The notes beneath the pieces were generated by a model. It was not told where the DNA came from, searched no databases, and saw only the letters and a program-made list of their open reading frames with translations. Position numbers and translations under genes: made by a program. Shown here piece by piece: positions 62,811-64,000 of a DNA stretch of 64,000 bases. The DNA is taken from positions 10,044,001 through 10,108,000 of the forward strand of contig NZ_CP107853.1 of NCBI RefSeq assembly GCF_036013525.1, given 5' to 3'. Source of the stretch: Nonomuraea sp. NBC_00507 (GTDB lineage Bacteria > Actinomycetota > Actinomycetes > Streptosporangiales > Streptosporangiaceae). Positions within the stretch are counted from its first letter, which is position 1, and each line of letters begins with the position of its first letter.

Positions 62811-64000
62811 CTAACGCGCCCCTTCGCGGGAAATGACGCCGACCCGCTGCGCCCAACACTGGTACGCGGTGGCCAGCTCCGCGGCGAGGTCGGGGCGGCG
62901 CTCGGCGAGATCGGTCACCTCGGAGCGGTCGGTGTCCATGTCGTAGAGCTCCCATGGCCCCGCGTGCTCGCGGACCAGCTTCCACCGCCCCCGGCGTACG
63001 GCGGCGTTGCCGAGGTGCTCCCAGAACAGGGGCGTGTCCGGGACCGACGCGCCACGCAGGGCCGCCACCATGGTGCGCCCCTCAAGGTGCGGCACCGCCC
63101 GCCCTCGGTACTCGCGCGGGTAGTCGACGCCGGCGGCACCGAGCAGGGTGGGCAGCACGTCGGTGAGCTGAAAGGGCGTTCGGACGATCCGCCCTGCGGA
63201 CAGGCCGCCCGCGGGCCAGTGCACGATGAACGGGGTCGCGATGCCTCCCTCGTGGACCCACCGTTTGTAGAGGCGGAACGGGGTGTTGGACAGGTTGGCC
63301 CACGCGGGACCGTAACTCGCGTAGGTGTCCTCCGGGCCGGGGTCGATGCCCGGGATGTTGCCGACGCGCAACTCGGCGCCTTCCCGGGTGGCCGCCGGCA
63401 CTATCTGCCGCTTGGCCCGGAATTCCTCGGGGTCACCGAGCGGCAGCGTCTCGGCGCAGCCGCCGTTGTCCGACAGAAACACCACCAGGGTGTCGTCGGA
63501 GACCCCGGATGCCTCCAACCGGTCGAGGATACGGCCGATGCCCCGGTCCATCCGCTCCACCTGGACCGCGTACACCTGCATGCGGCGTGCCTCCCACGCC
63601 TGATCCGGTGCCGAAGCCCACCGTGGTTGCGCCGGGTCGGGCGCGGACAGTGCCGACTCGGCGCCGAGGAGGCCTTCGGCGCGCAGCCGGTCGAGCCGGC
63701 GAGCGCGCAGTTCGTCCCAGCCCGCTGCGTAGACGCCGTCGTACCCGGCGATGTCCTCCTGGGGCGCGTGCAGCGGCCAGTGCGGCGCGGTGTAGGCGAC
63801 ATAGGCGAAGAACGGACGACCGGCGGCAGCCTCCCGGCCGATGAACTCCACCGCGTGATCGGTGATCGCGTCGGTGTAGAAGAACTGCGGATCTCGGGTC
63901 TCAGCGCTCGCGTCCATCTCGCCGCGGTACAGGGTCGCCGGGTCGTAGTAACTCCCGCATCCGCTGAGCGTCCCGAAGAAGTCGGCGAATCCTCGCCGGG
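62811..64000 (-). CDS. Sulfatase (arylsulfatase family), N-terminus beyond the window
   Basis: The visible 396 residues are the middle and C-terminal parts of a sulfatase. They begin RRGFADFFGTLSGCGSYYDP and include FFAYVAYTAPHWPLHAP, VVFLSDNGGC (metal-binding Asp-Asn), ELYDMDTDRSEVTDLAER and a C-terminal helix. The catalytic C/S-x-P-x-R motif and its formylglycine lie off the right edge, so activity cannot be judged. It likely removes sulfate from a polysaccharide, which fits the other glycan-related genes nearby. Confidence 0.9.
   Translation of the reverse strand, partial: RRGFADFFGTLSGCGSYYDPATLYRGEMDASAETRDPQFFYTDAITDHAVEFIGREAAAGRPFFAYVAYTAPHWPLHAPQEDIAGYDGVYAAGWDELRARRLDRLRAEGLLGAESALSAPDPAQPRWASAPDQAWEARRMQVYAVQVERMDRGIGRILDRLEASGVSDDTLVVFLSDNGGCAETLPLGDPEEFRAKRQIVPAATREGAELRVGNIPGIDPGPEDTYASYGPAWANLSNTPFRLYKRWVHEGGIATPFIVHWPAGGLSAGRIVRTPFQLTDVLPTLLGAAGVDYPREYRGRAVPHLEGRTMVAALRGASVPDTPLFWEHLGNAAVRRGRWKLVREHAGPWELYDMDTDRSEVTDLAERRPDLAAELATAYQCWAQRVGVISREGAR

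Noticed and set aside
1..64000. tRNA, rRNA, CRISPR arrays and replication or phage attachment sites
   Set aside because: Looked for while reading. No regularly spaced repeats, rRNA-like tracts, or cloverleaf with a recognisable TTCGA-type T-loop and acceptor pairing were found.

Overview
The window is about 70% GC, with dense translationally coupled (ATGA/GTGA) operons, many GTG and TTG starts, ATPase-less CUT1 sugar transporters, ROK, GntR and LuxR-type regulators, and Tat or lipoprotein signals. This is a filamentous actinomycete, most like the Streptosporangiales (Nonomuraea-type). The genus is inferred from style only. No rRNA, tRNA or CRISPR array was seen. All function calls come from reading translated sequence; no database search was run.

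Region 1 (24-13835, minus strand) is a nonribosomal peptide operon read right to left. A C-A-PCP-TE protein carries a complete MFS exporter at its C-terminus. It is followed by an AMP-forming acyl ligase, a C-PCP didomain, a free acyl carrier protein, a 29-codon coupled ORF, an MbtH-like protein, an A-PCP protein with a glycine-type code, and a C-A-PCP protein with a code suggesting a basic residue. The operon may continue past the left edge. Its promoter and the divergent one for a large secreted PA14/beta-propeller/CBM/DUF1080 protein (14464-17805) each carry a CebR-type (LacI family) operator, TGGGAGCGCTCCCA or a one-mismatch copy, at the predicted start of transcription.

Region 2 (17.8-20.7 kb) holds a broken dioxygenase, an M28-type peptidase, a secreted alpha/beta hydrolase and a small remnant. 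Region 3 (20711-30985, minus) is a ten-gene sugar operon: GntR regulator, lipoprotein binding protein, two permeases, GH94-like enzyme, ROK kinase, SIS protein, SDR, FAD oxidoreductase and phosphotriesterase-like hydrolase. Nearly every junction overlaps. An IS5-type transposase relic (31112-31443) separates it from region 4 (31766-39880), a second CUT1 transporter with two toroid-type polysaccharide-lyase-like proteins, a leftover GntR/UTRA C-terminus, and a divergent regulator in which a GntR DNA-binding domain is fused to a solute-binding-protein domain.

Region 5 (40065-44644) is an overlapping HSP90-family/TPR gene pair. Region 6 (45274-52841) has a secreted M23 peptidase and a large LuxR-family ATPase regulator, then a divergent NADH-dehydrogenase-like flavoprotein and a membrane-protein/MFS gene set separated by a 120-bp near-perfect inverted repeat. 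The repeat's half-sites resemble the regulator's own promoter. Region 7 (52990-57.3 kb) looks like an accessory patch: an unknown TTG-started gene, a truncated copy of an ATPase gene, the intact ATPase with a C-terminal PD-(D/E)XK-like nuclease domain, and gene-poor DNA. Region 8 (57319-64000) carries a YciO-family protein, a secreted EEP/jacalin-lectin protein, a Tat-exported PHP-domain protein, a multi-pass membrane protein and the C-terminal part of a sulfatase cut by the right edge.
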